A stretch of 64,000 nt of DNA from JAWKWA01 sp041397765. GTDB lineage: Bacteria > Pseudomonadota > Alphaproteobacteria > Rhizobiales > Hyphomicrobiaceae. The notes under the pieces were generated by a model. It was given only the letters and a program-made list of their open reading frames with translations. It had not been told where the DNA came from and searched no databases. Position numbers and translations under genes: made by a program. Positions 62,774-64,000 of this stretch are shown piece by piece; position 1 is the stretch's first letter, and every line of letters begins with the position of its first letter. The stretch lies in contig JAWKWA010000013.1 in NCBI GenBank assembly GCA_041397765.1, forward strand, positions 56,809-120,808, in the 5' to 3' direction.

Positions 62774-63610
62774 ATGCACACGATCCTGGTGGCCTGCGAG
62801 CAGCACGAGGGCGTCACCTCGGTGCTCGAGACCTCGCTCATCGTCGCCAAGCAGTTCGACAGCTATCTGGAAGGCATCGCCGCCTTCTCGGGCTATGGCG
62901 AGATCGTCGCCATGGCGCCGGCAGGCGCCGCGCCCGTGCTCGTCGAGACCGTCAACGACATGCAGGAGCTGGCGGATGCCCGCGAGCGTTTCGTCAACCT
63001 GATGAAGTCGCGCGACATTCCGCAGGGCGGTCCGGTGCTCGCGCGCTCGACCTACGACTGGCTGATCAACGAGCCGATCAACGGGGCAGCCTTCGCCAAC
63101 TATGCCCGCATCTTCGACTGCACGGTGATGGGCCGTCCGGTCGCCGGCAAGCCGCGTCCGCGCATCGGCATGCTCGAGGCGCTGCTGTTCGACAGCGGCG
63201 GCCCGGTGCTGATCGCGCCGCCGACGCCGCCGACCACCATCGGCGAGACGATCGTCATCGCCTGGAACGGCAGCGCCGAGACCACGCGCACCATCGCATT
63301 CGCCATGCCGTTCCTCGCCAAGGCGAAGCGGGTGGTGGTGCTGACGGTCGACGACGGCACGCTGCAGGGGCCGAGCGGACAGCGCCTTGCAAGCCATCTC
63401 TCCAAGCGCGGCCTGCCGGTCGAGGCGTTGACCGTGCCGCAGGGCCACGAGAGCGCCGGGTCGATGATCCTGCAGAAGACCGCCGAGCTCGGCGGCGACC
63501 TGCTGATCAAGGGCGCCTACACGAAGAGCCGCCTCAGGCAGATGATTTTCGGGGGCGCTACCAACCATATCCTGTGGTCGGCCGAGGTGCCGGTGCTGAT
63601 GGCGCATTGA
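62774..63610 (+). CDS. Universal stress protein family
   Basis: The 278-residue protein contains two Usp-like halves: MHTILVACEQHEGVTSVLET at the start and ETIVIAWNGSAETTRTIAFA near 158. KSRLRQMIFGGATNHILWSA near 252 matches the glycine-rich ATP-loop region at the end of the fold. Tandem Usp proteins bind ATP or other small ligands and help survival in stress. GAGGAGAG upstream supports the ATG at 62774. Confidence 0.85.
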   Translation: MHTILVACEQHEGVTSVLETSLIVAKQFDSYLEGIAAFSGYGEIVAMAPAGAAPVLVETVNDMQELADARERFVNLMKSRDIPQGGPVLARSTYDWLINEPINGAAFANYARIFDCTVMGRPVAGKPRPRIGMLEALLFDSGGPVLIAPPTPPTTIGETIVIAWNGSAETTRTIAFAMPFLAKAKRVVVLTVDDGTLQGPSGQRLASHLSKRGLPVEALTVPQGHESAGSMILQKTAELGGDLLIKGAYTKSRLRQMIFGGATNHILWSAEVPVLMAH

Positions 63611-63742
63611 GGCCATTCGGCGAGCGCCGCTTTCATGCAAGTGAGGGGGCGGCCGCCCGCAATGGCGCGCGAGCGGGAATGGCGGCGCACGGGACCCGAT
63701 GACCCGGGGCGCCAGTGCCGCGCAAAGGGAGAAGAACCGATC

Positions 63743-64000
63743 ATGATCGTCAGGCACGAGCCGGAGGGCGGTGTGCTCTCCAACGCCGTCGAGGCCAACG
63801 GCTTCGTCTTCCTCGCCGGCTCGGTCGCCGACGATCTCTCGCTCGACATCGAGGGGCAGACGCGCCAGGCGCTCGACTATATCGACACCATGCTGGCGCG
63901 CTGCGGGACGTCGAAGTCGCGGATCGTCTCGGCGACGGTGTGGATCACCGATACCGCCAACATGGCCGGATACAACAAGGTCTGGAAGGCCTGGATCGAT
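63743..64000 (+). CDS. RidA-like protein, 5' part (gene runs past the window end)
   Basis: The first 86 residues of a RidA/YjgF-family protein are visible. FVFLAGSVADDLSLDIEGQT near 22 and ALDYIDTMLARCGTSKSRIV near 43 are typical, and VSATVWITDTANMAGYNKVW near 63 is the usual subunit-interface strand. RidA enzymes deaminate reactive enamines or imines. The arginine that binds the substrate lies beyond the window edge. AAGGGAGAAG upstream supports the start at 63743. Confidence 0.85.
   Translation, partial: MIVRHEPEGGVLSNAVEANGFVFLAGSVADDLSLDIEGQTRQALDYIDTMLARCGTSKSRIVSATVWITDTANMAGYNKVWKAWID

Overview
The window comes from a GC-rich alphaproteobacterium, most likely of the order Hyphomicrobiales (Rhizobiales). 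The evidence is gene content and order: nrdR-ribD-ribE-ribH-nusB in one run, dciA divergent from mutY, a DUF1489 gene, DUF2063/DUF692 genes, a single-chain gcvP, and a K+-independent H+-pyrophosphatase. I could not assign a genus. I saw no rRNA, tRNA, CRISPR array or insertion sequence.

Layout. 0-5 kb: 3' end of a family 1 glycosyltransferase, a PIN/Phd toxin-antitoxin pair, a duplicated cupin, OsmC, hemF and a decayed DUF2569 gene. 5-10 kb: ABC exporter, GNAT acetyltransferase, glyA and an intergenic island of repeats. 10-21 kb: a frame-scrambled pentapeptide-repeat gene, dciA, mutY, a tandem glycine riboswitch ahead of gcvT-gcvH-gcvP, and an enolase-superfamily gene. 21-30 kb: the nrdR/rib/nusB cluster with two small secreted-protein genes inside it, an MFS transporter and hppA. 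30-35 kb: a glycine betaine-type ABC importer with a double permease. 35-50 kb: SGNH and VWA proteins, flavin enzymes, a cytochrome P460-like protein, a lytic transglycosylase, nadK, a SulP-STAS-cNMP transporter, a CHASE2 adenylate cyclase and UDP-glucose dehydrogenase. 50-53 kb: about 1.1 kb with no credible gene, then a broken membrane-protein gene. 53-59 kb: mntH behind a Mur/Fur-like box, then a minus-strand MNIO (DUF692) RiPP locus with two different Cys-rich precursors, itself downstream of a ferredoxin-fused cyclase. 59-64 kb: DUF1489, a small secreted protein, a DUF2157/GDYxxLxY pair behind three evenly spaced palindromes, a universal stress protein and the start of a RidA-like gene.

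How genes work together. glyA and gcvTHP with the glycine riboswitch form the glycine/serine one-carbon module. ribD-ribE-ribH make riboflavin. The importer genes at 30.2-34.7 kb move an osmolyte such as glycine betaine. The 54.7-57.4 kb locus looks like a bufferin-type copper-handling RiPP system: two exported precursors, an MNIO enzyme (BufB-like) and a DUF2063 partner (BufC-like). Two class III cyclases and one transporter with a cyclic-nucleotide-binding domain suggest cAMP signalling.

Most interesting signals: the two-precursor MNIO locus, one precursor with a twin-arginine-like leader; the redox-type cyclase 83 bp upstream of it; a two-copy, roughly 150 bp double-hairpin element; a family of 19 bp palindromes confined to 9.7-20.1 kb; three GAAC-N3-GTTC palindromes spaced 22 and 44 bp apart; and three accessory genes carrying multiple frameshifts while the core genes are intact.
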